Origin: a virus
DNA length: 25,585 nt
Direction: 5' to 3' (one strand)
Virus record (IMG/VR): IMGVR_UViG_3300032223_001457
Span: 1 to 25,585 of that record
The stretch's first letter is position 1. Each line of letters begins with the position of its first letter. The notes beneath the pieces are model-generated. The model worked only from the letters and a program-made list of their open reading frames with translations, was not told where the DNA came from and made no database searches. The position numbers were made by a program, and so were the translations under genes. Of this stretch, positions 5,896-11,916 are shown in pieces.

Positions 5896-6175
5896 CTTTC
5901 CTCCAAACAATAGATTTACGACCTGACGGTAAAATTACACGCTTCCCAGAATCTTCCACAAAGCCCTCAGCCACCAATTCTGCACGGCGACTCTTGATAC
6001 CTTGGTCAGAAGCCATAGGAGCGGTTGCAAACGAACGATAAATAAGAACCATCGCGTTGTCGTGCCGTGGCTTTGAAAGAGCCTTCAACACAAACAATTT
6101 TGTTTTGTTGAGATTTTTTACTGAAGCAGCCGCTTCGTGAGATGTTTCTGGATTTGAGGTTCTTGCTTTAGGCAT
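5888..6175 (-). CDS. Winged-helix DNA-binding protein (95 aa)
   Basis: The start ATG 6175 (MPKARTSNPETSHEAA) overlaps the end of the upstream coiled-coil gene; a longer frame from 6253 would overlap that gene entirely and has a basic out-of-character N-terminus. The pattern 'T.NPETSHEAA' followed by helices, 'IKSRRAELVAEGFVEDSGKR' and a terminal beta hairpin (LPSGRKSIVW) is the winged-helix fold found in many phage regulators and replication accessory proteins. It probably binds DNA; target unknown. Confidence 0.75.
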   Translation of the reverse strand: MPKARTSNPETSHEAAASVKNLNKTKLFVLKALSKPRHDNAMVLIYRSFATAPMASDQGIKSRRAELVAEGFVEDSGKRVILPSGRKSIVWRKVV

Positions 6176-6347
6176 TGTTGTCACCCTCAACCGCAGAACG
6201 AATTTCACTTGCTTTAGAACTGACCGCTTCAGCCTTTTCCAAAATGTTTTCAATGTCTAACTCTTTAACTTCTGCCGCAAGTTTTTCAACATCTGCTCGC
6301 AGTTCTCTTAACAGAACTCTTAAATTCTCTAAAGATTGGTCTTTCAT
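6168..6347 (-). CDS. Small coiled-coil protein (59 aa)
   Basis: ATG 6347 follows the upstream TAA directly, with GAGGAGAAATAA as ribosome site, and TAA at 6170-6168 lies within the next gene's start region. The product is almost entirely heptad-like helix: LENLRVLLRELRADVEKLAAEV and further to ILEKAEAVSSKASEIRSAV. It is acidic and probably dimeric. Similar short coiled coils accompany regulatory genes in phages, but there is no assigned function. Confidence 0.65.
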   Translation of the reverse strand: MKDQSLENLRVLLRELRADVEKLAAEVKELDIENILEKAEAVSSKASEIRSAVEGDNNA

Positions 6348-6485
6348 TTATTTCTCCTCTGTTTGTTTTTGTTTATTGCAATCGCAATTGCAAAACCATT
6401 GTTTGTCATACCAAGTAATAACTGGTCTGCATAATTCGTGTGTTTGAGTGTAGCAATAGCCACAGACACGCGGTTTATCTGCCAA
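6348..6485 (-). CDS. Small cysteine-rich protein (45 aa)
   Basis: The frame is open from 6545, but the first part overlaps the end of the upstream gene; TTG 6485 has AGAAGGG eight bases before it and gives MADKPRVCGYCYTQTHELC at the N-terminus. Cysteines at CGYC, ELC and WFCNCDC form two likely zinc-binding clusters. The gene is followed without a gap by the coiled-coil gene, its GAGGAG codons serving as the ribosome site. Start uncertain; an alternative TTG exists at 6503. Confidence 0.55.
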   Translation of the reverse strand: MADKPRVCGYCYTQTHELCRPVITWYDKQWFCNCDCNKQKQTEEK

Positions 6486-6499
6486 AGGTTTTTCCCTTC

Positions 6500-6859
6500 T
6501 CAAGCGTAATGACTTGCATACTTTGGCTTGCCATCCCAAAGCCAAGCACTCTGGAACGAACTAAGGCTGATACCGCCGTGCTTGCTCCACAGTTTACGCT
6601 CAGGTGGAGCGATGTAATCAGGGTCATAAACCTGACCAACACCGTCAGGTGCTTTTACCCAACCACCCTTGACGAATTCTTCACTAGGAACAACTTGCTC
6701 AGACATAAATCCGACCTGCTCAACAATTTTGTTTTTCAACTGTTGAATCCAAACGGATTTTTCTGAAACTTTGACAACCTTAAAAAACTCAATATTGGTC
6801 TGGTCGTAGCCCCAACTTGAATAAAGAATTGCTCCCACTTCTGGAATCTGTTTTTCCAT
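6500..6859 (-). CDS. Conserved actinophage-type hypothetical protein (119 aa)
   Basis: ATG 6859 has a strong ribosome site (GAGGAGGTAA) and a consensus promoter (TTGACA-16-TAAACT) upstream. The N-terminal half shows 'G.ILYSSWGYDQTNIEFFKVVKV', a motif I recall in small beta-barrel proteins of actinophages and their hosts. The C-terminal half is proline- and tryptophan-rich (APPERKLWSKHGGISLSSFQSAWLWDG is one continuous conserved-looking stretch in parts). It heads the long overlapping operon 6859-3677 and may therefore be among its most expressed genes. Function unknown. Confidence 0.75.
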   Translation of the reverse strand: MEKQIPEVGAILYSSWGYDQTNIEFFKVVKVSEKSVWIQQLKNKIVEQVGFMSEQVVPSEEFVKGGWVKAPDGVGQVYDPDYIAPPERKLWSKHGGISLSSFQSAWLWDGKPKYASHYA

Positions 6860-6879
6860 TTGTTACCTCCTCTACCTTT

Positions 6880-6907
6880 AGTTTACCGAATTACATTGAA
6901 TTGTCAA
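6880..6907 (-). promoter_or_regulatory. Promoter of the accessory operon 6859-3677
   Basis: TTGACA (6907-6902), 16-base spacer, TAAACT (6885-6880), then AAAGGTAGAGGAGGT. The -35 is a perfect consensus hexamer. It is the only clear promoter before about a dozen overlapping genes. Confidence 0.75.
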
Positions 6908-6916
6908 ACACATTCG

Positions 6917-7102
6917 CTACTGTTTCTTTTCAGCACCGAACTGCTGGAGTAGTTTTACCGCAAAATCAATCTCATAACCACTGTGGTAATACAGCACAGC
7001 CAAGTGCTTCTTGTAGTTCACAAGTTGTTTTCCGATTTCAACTATCCATTCCTGCTCAGATATTTGTGGTCCGTGTTTCACAGGAACATTTGCTACCTTC
7101 AT
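6917..7102 (-). CDS. Small hypothetical protein (61 aa)
   Basis: ATG 7102 follows a strong ribosome site (GGAGGAGGTGATTGA) and the TATACT box of a cassette promoter. The protein is soluble and mostly helical: QEWIVEIGKQLVNYKKHL and YEIDFAVKLLQQFGAEKK, with the C-terminal part predicted amphipathic. It is expressed as a single-gene unit between two promoters. No family recognised. Confidence 0.65.
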   Translation of the reverse strand: MKVANVPVKHGPQISEQEWIVEIGKQLVNYKKHLAVLYYHSGYEIDFAVKLLQQFGAEKKQ

Positions 7103-7123
7103 TCAATCACCTCCTCCACTTCC

Positions 7124-7129
7124 AGTATA
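7124..7129 (-). promoter_or_regulatory. -10 box of the promoter for the gene at 6917-7102
   Basis: TATACT with the shared GGAAGTGGAGGAGGTGAT leader. It lies 6 bases before the stop of the upstream gene, and its -35 would fall in that coding sequence; none matches the consensus well. Confidence 0.6.
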
Positions 7130-7134
7130 ACGCA

Positions 7135-8010
7135 CTAAAACAGTTCTGGTCTATCTTTTTTCCACTGAGCCATCTCTCTGAGATAGTTAGCAACCTTTTT
7201 CTCAACCTTGACCTTCACAGCCTCACGCTCTTCCTCAACGCTCACACCGTGTTTGAAAGCCAAAGCCTCAAGCAACTGCTCCAAAGCAATCAACTCAAAA
7301 GGCTTACGAGCCTGATACTGATTGTTTTCAGGGTCAACCTCATACAACTTCAAAGCCATCATCACATCAACCGCCATAATAGAAGCAGAACGCTCAGATT
7401 TGATAACTTCATCCCACTTGCCACCGTTGACATTCACACGAAGAACAGAACCGTCAGGATTCTTGATTCCAGATTTCTCAGCCTTCTCAGCCTTCTCACG
7501 CTTCTGCTGTTCACGCTTCTCGCGGGCTTCAATCACCTCGCGTGGCTCTAACACTGACTTACGAGCCAAATACTCACTAGGAGCGTTTGGATAACAAATT
7601 GAACAGGCTTTCTCACCTGCCGCCTTGATAATTTCCATTTCATCACGGTCAGACCAGTCAGGCAACCACGCAAAACGAGTTGACGGATAACAACTCACGC
7701 AATCCATTGACTTGTGAATGTGTCCATTTGAATTCTGAACCCAAAAACAACGATTCCAGCCCTCATACTGAGCATCCAAGTCCTTGACGACCTGCAAAAC
7801 CGCATTTTTGTCTTCCAAAGCGATTTCATAATCTTTTTTCAACTTCTCAAGTTGATTTACATAATAAACAAGCCCTTTATCTGCATAAACTTGGAAATTC
7901 TTGATATCGCGAGCAATCAAATCCAAGTGAAGTCTTTTACTCCAAAGCAGTTCATAAGCCTCAGAAATCTTGTTGTCCAACTCAACTGGGTCAACTTTCC
8001 AATTTCCCAT
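7135..8010 (-). CDS. Actinophage conserved hypothetical with zinc-like Cys/His motifs (291 aa)
   Basis: The start is ATG 8010 (MGNWKVDPVEL), placed by GGAGGTGGTGG just upstream and by the promoter at 8057-8030; the longer frame from 8100 would begin upstream of the promoter. An N-terminal coiled coil (about residues 10-75) is followed by 'WNRCFWVQN.NGHIHKSMDCVSCYPSTRFAWLPDWSD' and 'GEKACSICYPNAPSEY', a pattern I know from many actinophage and actinobacterial proteins of unknown function, with Cys/His pairs likely to bind zinc. A lysine/glutamate-rich coil follows (EKREQQKREKAEKAEK). Probably cytoplasmic; role unknown. Confidence 0.8.
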   Translation of the reverse strand: MGNWKVDPVELDNKISEAYELLWSKRLHLDLIARDIKNFQVYADKGLVYYVNQLEKLKKDYEIALEDKNAVLQVVKDLDAQYEGWNRCFWVQNSNGHIHKSMDCVSCYPSTRFAWLPDWSDRDEMEIIKAAGEKACSICYPNAPSEYLARKSVLEPREVIEAREKREQQKREKAEKAEKSGIKNPDGSVLRVNVNGGKWDEVIKSERSASIMAVDVMMALKLYEVDPENNQYQARKPFELIALEQLLEALAFKHGVSVEEEREAVKVKVEKKVANYLREMAQWKKDRPELF

Positions 8011-8029
8011 AACCACCACCTCCATTTCC

Positions 8030-8057
8030 AGTATAGCGGAATAAAGCACCGTGTCAA
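8030..8057 (-). promoter_or_regulatory. Promoter for the gene at 7135-8010
   Basis: TTGACA (8057-8052), 16-base spacer, TATACT (8035-8030), then GGAAATGGAGGTGGTGG. It is the best sigma-70-like promoter in the window and begins immediately after the terminator at 8059-8090. Confidence 0.8.
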
Positions 8058-8058
8058 C

Positions 8059-8090
8059 AAAAAAACCCCACTTTTTAAGGTGAGGTTTTT
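8059..8090 (-). terminator. Intrinsic terminator after ssb
   Basis: AAAAACC.CAC (8061-8071) pairs with GTG.GGTTTTT (8080-8090) with one mismatch and an 8-base loop; the minus strand continues with a T run. It ends the recombination operon 17 bases after the ssb stop. Confidence 0.8.
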
Positions 8091-8106
8091 CTGCTAACAA
8101 GGAAGG

Positions 8107-8529
8107 TTAGAAAGGTGAATCTCCCGAAACAGGAGGAGAAGCAGCCCAAGGGTCAGAAGCAACTGGAGCAGACTGCCCGCCAGTCTTAGAAGACTTAGCG
8201 ACAGCCAAACCAATATCAGCCAATTCCAACTTAAGTGAAACCTTAGTTTCACCGTCTTTGTTCACATACGATTCCTGAAGAAGCGAACCAGATGCAATAA
8301 CGCGATTACCCTTTTTCAAGGTTTGAGCAATAGACTCAGCGAACTCTCGCCAAGCAGTGACCTTAATCCACATAGTTTCAAGGTCAGTCCAACTTGATGT
8401 CGCTGAATCATATTTGCGAGGGGTGTGTGCCACCGTGAATGAAACCACAGCAAGATTGCTTGAAGTGTATTTCAACTCAGGGTCAGCAGTTATGTTGCCA
8501 ACAACGGTAGTTGTTAATCCTGTTGCCAT
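8107..8529 (-). CDS. ssb: Single-stranded DNA-binding protein (140 aa)
   Basis: An OB-fold SSB: 'TTTVVGNITADPELKYTSSNLAVVSFTVAHTPR' at the N-terminus, 'LETMWIKVTAWREFAESIAQTLKKGNRVIASGSLLQESY' in the middle, then a glycine/proline/serine-rich linker from about residue 112 and the acidic SSB tail GDSPF (bacterial SSBs end DDIPF or similar). SSB protects single strands in replication and recombination and recruits partners by its tail. It closes the exonuclease-RecT-HNH gene set, overlapping the HNH gene by 16 bases, which fits a recombination role. Confidence 0.93.
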   Translation of the reverse strand: MATGLTTTVVGNITADPELKYTSSNLAVVSFTVAHTPRKYDSATSSWTDLETMWIKVTAWREFAESIAQTLKKGNRVIASGSLLQESYVNKDGETKVSLKLELADIGLAVAKSSKTGGQSAPVASDPWAASPPVSGDSPF

Positions 8530-8861
8530 TTAATTTTTTCCTTTGTTCCGTCTTTTTTGAGCAAATACCACTGACCAAAATAATTTACTGGCACAGCAGT
8601 TGGGTCAACAGGTGGATTTTGATTTCTATGCAATTTCCATCCGTTAACTCTTCCAAGTTCTGCGAACTTAGAATCTGACTCTAAGCGAGCATTACATATC
8701 CCGCAAAGAGTCAAGAGATACGGAATGGTGTCAAACAATTTTGAACCACCCATACCTCTTGAAACTCTGTGTTGAATTGTGAGTCCAGTCCATCTCCCAC
8801 ACGCAACACATCTATCTCCATCACGCCTAAACACTTGTTCTCTTAGCCGTTTGCTAATCAT
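8514..8861 (-). CDS. HNH endonuclease (115 aa)
   Basis: The protein carries 'FRRDGDRCVACGRWTGLTIQHRVSRGMGGS' and 'LLTLCGICNARLE': the two CxxC pairs (residues about 18-21 and 53-56) hold a structural zinc and the H of 'IQHRV' begins the HNH (beta-beta-alpha metal) active site. HNH nucleases of this size act in phage packaging, recombination or as homing enzymes. Here it sits inside the RecT/SSB operon, overlapping the genes on both sides, so it is more likely a recombination or junction-processing enzyme than a freestanding homing nuclease. ATG 8861 overlaps the previous stop. Confidence 0.85.
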   Translation of the reverse strand: MISKRLREQVFRRDGDRCVACGRWTGLTIQHRVSRGMGGSKLFDTIPYLLTLCGICNARLESDSKFAELGRVNGWKLHRNQNPPVDPTAVPVNYFGQWYLLKKDGTKEKIKWQQD

Positions 8862-9223
8862 ACCGTGAATCCGCTAGATGAAGAAAGTCTATTTTCTTCA
8901 CGCTCTGAAGCAATTTCAGAACGCAAACTATCAGCCCTTGCTTCAAACCAGTTTAACTGTTTCCGCAAAGATTCTACCGTGGCTTCTGCAACTCTACGAG
9001 CAAGATTCAAATTAGAAATCTTTTCATCAGCCAACGCTAAAGAATCAGCCCACGCAGATGCAACCTTAGCGTCAACTAATCTTTCAGCGACTTTGAAAGA
9101 AGCAAAAGCGTGTTCAAAATCTGCTTTTGCTTTTGCTTCCTCCGTCAGTGCAACAGCCCATTGCTTGTTTAAAACTTCATTCCAAGCAATCAGATGTTCA
9201 TTCAGTCTTTGTTGTGCCGTCAT
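8858..9223 (-). CDS. Coiled-coil protein next to RecT (121 aa)
   Basis: The preferred start is ATG 9223 (MTAQQRLNEHL), with GAGG six bases upstream inside the 3' end of recT; a frame from 9253 is longer but has no ribosome site. Nearly the whole protein is alanine/glutamate/lysine-rich helix in heptads (EEAKAKADFEHAFASFKVAERL and LRRVAEATVESLRKQL-like stretches), so an elongated coiled coil is expected. Genes of this kind occur beside recT in other phages; a role as a RecT or exonuclease partner is inference. Confidence 0.7.
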   Translation of the reverse strand: MTAQQRLNEHLIAWNEVLNKQWAVALTEEAKAKADFEHAFASFKVAERLVDAKVASAWADSLALADEKISNLNLARRVAEATVESLRKQLNWFEARADSLRSEIASEREENRLSSSSGFTV

Positions 9224-9998
9224 TAGTTTCCTCAACAATTTCAGCGTCAACAATTTGAACGCGAGAATCTTTAGTCATTTGACCTGCAAGATTCATAAAT
9301 TCAGCAGACAACGCTGAAGTTAATTCACCAGATTCTTTTGCTTCCGCAAACAATTTGGCAAGGTCAGCCTTATCATCCAACTTCTTTGCATCAGCAAGCC
9401 AATCGCGACTAGGAGCAACAGGACCAGAAGAAGCAGAATCCATTTCTTCAGGAAGATAAATGCCAGACAGTTCCATAGGGAACGCTTTACGCAAAGCAAG
9501 CATCTCTGCACACTTACCCAACATCAGAGGACCGTGTTGATTCCACATAGGTGAAAGTCTGCCACTGAAATAAGGAGCGTAACCAGACCAAGTAGCGACA
9601 GCATACAAAGGTTCAGTAAAGCCCTGACGCATTACGCCACAGCGAGCCGCTTTAGGAGGTTCTGCATCTAACCACACCTCAACCCATTCTTTACCGTCAG
9701 CAGTCCACTCAATCGGTTTTTGACCTGCATATTCACCTGTGCGTTGAGCAACAAGTCTTGCACCGTCAATACCAACTGAGATGGTGTATTTACCTCCACG
9801 CTCAATGCAATAAATTTGGCGAGCAATCGGGTCAAGTTGTGTTCTTGCCACGGTTTGAGCAAACGCTTCAATAATTGGGCGAGGAGCAGGAACATACTTT
9901 TCCCCAACCTTTTTTACCAAACCAGCAAACTCCATTAGAGCCTTTTGGCTTTCTGTCCATTCAGAAACATTTCCTGAGATAGTTGCTAAATCAGTCAT
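9198..9998 (-). CDS. recT: RecT-family single-strand annealing protein (266 aa)
   Basis: The start ATG 9998 (MTDLATISGN) has AGAAGGG upstream and overlaps the exonuclease stop by a few bases. The core matches RecT/Bet: 'FAQTVARTQLDPIARQIYCIERGGKYTISVGIDGARLVAQRTGEYAG' (about residues 51-95), 'AVATWSGYAPYFSGRLSPMWNQHGPLMLGKCAEMLALRKAFPMELSGIYLPEEM' (about 140-195). RecT proteins bind and anneal single-stranded DNA made by a partner exonuclease. The C-terminal 70 residues are an acidic, variable tail. Directly coupled to the YqaJ-like exonuclease. Confidence 0.93.
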   Translation of the reverse strand: MTDLATISGNVSEWTESQKALMEFAGLVKKVGEKYVPAPRPIIEAFAQTVARTQLDPIARQIYCIERGGKYTISVGIDGARLVAQRTGEYAGQKPIEWTADGKEWVEVWLDAEPPKAARCGVMRQGFTEPLYAVATWSGYAPYFSGRLSPMWNQHGPLMLGKCAEMLALRKAFPMELSGIYLPEEMDSASSGPVAPSRDWLADAKKLDDKADLAKLFAEAKESGELTSALSAEFMNLAGQMTKDSRVQIVDAEIVEETNDGTTKTE

Positions 9999-10572
9999 TT
10001 TCCATTTCCCTTCTAAATGCTTTCGCATCTTCTAATCTGGCTAACAATTGGTAGCCAAGTTCTTTAAGTTCCGCAATAATTTTTTCATCACGGTGAATCA
10101 AAACTTTAATTGGTTCTAAATCAACTGGAACAAAATCTTGATGTTGCTCCCAAACCAACCAAACACTATCTGCATCCATAACCATCATTTCCCATTGAAC
10201 CTGACGAGCATAGTTCGGTGGAATAGAAGTTAAAGGTTTTGAAGATGTTTTCGCTTGACACAATTGAATTGTGCCATCCACCTCTGACACCAGAATACCG
10301 TCAGGTGTTGCCATAAATCTAGGCTCATCAGCGTAAGCGTAAAGATTTGTGTTTTGCGGGAATCCCGCCCAGTTCAACAAAAATTCTTCGCGTTGCAATC
10401 CCCATTCAGTTGCAGGATTACCAACAAAATCGTTGTGAAATTTTGCTTTGACAATTGAATCTATAGAACTTGCTTTTGCAAGTTTGGCTGCATCAGAAGC
10501 GGTAATGCCCTCTGCTCTAGCCTTCAACCAACTTTCACGGTCAGTTGAATCAGCAACTTTGATTGCCCTCAT
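9991..10572 (-). CDS. YqaJ/lambda-type exonuclease (193 aa)
   Basis: Features of the YqaJ/lambda exonuclease fold are visible: 'RESWLKARAEGITASDAAKLA' (N-terminal recognition), 'NPATEWGLQREEFLLNWAG' (acidic residue E), 'RFMATPDGILV' (catalytic Asp), 'IQLCQAKTSSKPL' (the ExK position, here Q-x-K) and 'NYARQVQWEMMVMDADSVWLV'. The family degrades one strand of a duplex end to feed RecT. The gene starts a new transcript (promoter at 10625-10599) and is coupled to recT. The ExK motif appears as CQAK, so the usual Glu may be Gln, which would be odd; activity is not certain. Confidence 0.88.
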   Translation of the reverse strand: MRAIKVADSTDRESWLKARAEGITASDAAKLAKASSIDSIVKAKFHNDFVGNPATEWGLQREEFLLNWAGFPQNTNLYAYADEPRFMATPDGILVSEVDGTIQLCQAKTSSKPLTSIPPNYARQVQWEMMVMDADSVWLVWEQHQDFVPVDLEPIKVLIHRDEKIIAELKELGYQLLARLEDAKAFRREMEND

Positions 10573-10598
10573 TTGTTTCCCTTCTTTTATGTTGCAAT

Positions 10599-10625
10599 CT
10601 TATAGTGAAATAAATTGCGTGTCAA
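10599..10625 (-). promoter_or_regulatory. Promoter of the recombination operon
   Basis: TTGACA (10625-10620), 15-base spacer, TATAAG (10604-10599) on the minus strand. The -35 hexamer lies in the arm and loop of the inverted repeat 10608-10646, so a regulator or structure there could block it. Confidence 0.6.
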
Positions 10626-10646
10626 CAATAAACACGCAATTTATTT
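10608..10646. repeat. Perfect 14-bp inverted repeat overlapping a promoter
   Basis: AAATAAATTGCGTG (10608-10621) and its exact complement (10633-10646) are separated by 11 bases. It covers the -35 region of the recombination operon and sits just after the gene at 10655-10951. It may be an operator or a terminator; no long T run follows on the minus strand, favouring the operator reading. Confidence 0.75.
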
Positions 10647-10654
10647 TTACGGTT

Positions 10655-10951
10655 TTAGATTAGTGCTACCGTCAGACACCAACTTGAATAAGGCTCATAA
10701 TACAAACCAATTTTCTTCAGTTTCTCAGTAACTTCTGAACTGTTATCCAATTGCTCAATCCAACCGCCATAGCCACCCCAAGATTCGTTTATCCAAACTG
10801 CTGGATAAGTGTATTGACCGTGATAAAAGTCAAGCCAGTTTTCGCGAAGTTCTAGCGGGTCGCCGTGTCCTTCATAACCTGTCTTTTTCCACCAGTCGCG
10901 GAAAATTTTGTCAGCCTTAGCGATTTGAGTTTTTGTAATTTTGTCTGTCAT
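10655..10951 (-). CDS. Hypothetical protein (98 aa)
   Basis: ATG 10951 follows AAAGAAAGGTAA. The sequence begins TDKITKTQIAKADKIFRDWWKKTGYEG, then aromatic-rich 'NWLDFYHGQYTYPAVWINESWGGYGGW', and ends in a short beta stretch. The many tryptophans and tyrosines suggest a compact soluble fold. I do not recognise a family. It is followed directly by the inverted repeat. Confidence 0.7.
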   Translation of the reverse strand: MTDKITKTQIAKADKIFRDWWKKTGYEGHGDPLELRENWLDFYHGQYTYPAVWINESWGGYGGWIEQLDNSSEVTEKLKKIGLYYEPYSSWCLTVALI

Positions 10952-10976
10952 TTTTCGTTACCTTTCTTTTTTCTAA

Positions 10977-11345
10977 CTAGAAACACAAGTCAGCACTGCA
11001 ATGCTTACCGTGTCCTATTCTGTTTGGAAAACTACAATTGAAATGTGGAATTTGATGTCCTCGCTTGCAGTCTAAACAATTTTCAATTTCGGCTTGTTTG
11101 GCTTGCTCTGCTAGTTCGGCTCGCTCTTTTGCTTGTTTTGCTTTTTCCGCAAGTTCGGCTTTGTATTCTAGGCTTTCACTTTTCTTGGGTGCTTTTAGAA
11201 ATTTTTCAATAAGATTGCTCGCACCTTGGCTACTCAAATCAATTGCAAAAAACTTGTCCAACTCCGCAATCAAATTTGGTGCATATTTTTCTTTCTCTAG
11301 TTTTCTTAAAAGCCTTAACTGTTTTTCACTAATTCTGTTTTCCAT
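10977..11345 (-). CDS. Hypothetical protein with C-terminal cysteines (122 aa)
   Basis: ATG 11345 lies just after the stop of the gene at 11354-11563, whose final GAGGAG codons are the nearest ribosome site. The first 90 residues are helical, with an A/E/K-rich coil (KAELAEKAKQAKERAELAE repeated in style), the last 35 contain five cysteines and three histidines (NCLDC, NC, GKHC, DLC), likely a zinc site. Nothing identifies a family; a DNA- or RNA-binding role is possible but not shown. Confidence 0.65.
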   Translation of the reverse strand: MENRISEKQLRLLRKLEKEKYAPNLIAELDKFFAIDLSSQGASNLIEKFLKAPKKSESLEYKAELAEKAKQAKERAELAEQAKQAEIENCLDCKRGHQIPHFNCSFPNRIGHGKHCSADLCF

Positions 11346-11353
11346 CAGACTTT

Positions 11354-11563
11354 TTACTCCTCACCCTCTTTGAGTTTGTTGAAGTGTGCTACGACATCTT
11401 CAGCACTTGACTGTTCTGCCACCTGCTCAAGCGAGATTCGCCAGTATTCAAATATCTGTTCTGATAGTTCCGCGAATTGTTTGTTAGATATTTTGACTAT
11501 CGCGTTACCTGCACTAATTTGAAAATGCTTGCCTAGCGAATCGGAAATTACTAATTTGTCCAT
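11354..11563 (-). CDS. Hypothetical protein (69 aa)
   Basis: The start is ATG 11563 (MDKLVISDSLGKH), which overlaps the TAA of the gene upstream and has AGAAGGAG seven bases before it; a frame from 11644 lacks a ribosome site and overlaps that gene. The protein has a beta-rich first half (VISDSLGKHFQISAGNAIVKIS) and a helical second half (LSEQIFEYWRISLEQVAEQ). It pairs with the 55-aa gene upstream as a two-gene unit. No family recognised. Confidence 0.7.
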   Translation of the reverse strand: MDKLVISDSLGKHFQISAGNAIVKISNKQFAELSEQIFEYWRISLEQVAEQSSAEDVVAHFNKLKEGEE

Positions 11564-11730
11564 TATTTCTCCTTCTTTTTTACAACTGAATATTTTGCAA
11601 ACACTCCGTTGCCGTAAGCCTGACGAACACCTTGAATATTCCATTCCGAATATTCCAGTTCAATCTCTACGCCGTCAGACGCATAAACAGCAAGAATTTT
11701 GAACTCTTTGGCTTCCAATGCTTTGTCCAT
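11563..11730 (-). CDS. Small hypothetical protein (55 aa)
   Basis: ATG 11730 follows GGGAGGAGAA and the promoter at 11780-11753; TAA 11565-11563 overlaps the next ATG (TAATG). The product is beta-rich: 'FKILAVYASDGVEIELEYSEWNIQGVRQAYG' with a lysine-rich C-terminus (VVKKKEK) whose codons also form the next gene's ribosome site. No family recognised. Confidence 0.65.
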   Translation of the reverse strand: MDKALEAKEFKILAVYASDGVEIELEYSEWNIQGVRQAYGNGVFAKYSVVKKKEK

Positions 11731-11752
11731 TTGTTCTCCTCCCTACATCTCC

Positions 11753-11780
11753 AGTATAGCGACATACAACGACAAAACAA
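11753..11780 (-). promoter_or_regulatory. Promoter for the gene pair 11730-11354
   Basis: TTGTTT (11780-11775), 16-base spacer, TATACT (11758-11753), then the shared purine-rich leader (GGAGATGTAGGGAGGAG). It follows the terminator at 11811-11855, so it starts a new unit. Confidence 0.7.
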
Positions 11781-11810
11781 GTGTTTCTGCACAAAAACAC
11801 CAAAATCTTT

Positions 11811-11855
11811 TTAAATAAAAAGGGTCGCTACCGTGAGGGGGAACGATAGCGACCC
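11811..11855 (-). terminator. Strong intrinsic terminator ending the replication operon
   Basis: GGGTCGCTA (11822-11830) pairs perfectly with TAGCGACCC (11847-11855), 16-base loop, followed on the minus strand by TTTTTATTT. It lies 62 bases past the WhiB stop. Confidence 0.92.
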
Positions 11856-11896
11856 GCACCAACCGAAGAGGTGCATAAACCAAAGGAAACCTTGGT
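11856..11896 (-). other. Two further hairpins upstream of the terminator
   Basis: Between the whiB stop and the terminator the transcript can form ACCAAGG-TTT-CCTTTGGT (11896-11879, one bulge) and GCACC-N9-GGTGC (11874-11856), the latter closed by a stable C(UUCG)G-type loop. With the terminator they make a row of three hairpins, possibly a structured 3' end or a processed small RNA. Confidence 0.55.
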
Positions 11897-11916
11897 ATCA
11901 AAATGATAGCACAGAA

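Noticed and set aside
6817-7551. A 244-codon open frame on the plus strand
   Set aside because: It lies antisense to the promoter and to clear genes at 6917-7102 and 7135-8010, has no ribosome site, and a composition (Ser, Leu, His, Asn) typical of the complement of a coding strand.
9320-9907. Leu-rich frames inside recT
   Set aside because: Same-strand shadow frames of the RecT gene with Leu-rich, charge-poor products.
11811-11896. tRNA or tmRNA in the hairpin region
   Set aside because: Three separate hairpins without a cloverleaf, anticodon arm or T-loop sequence.
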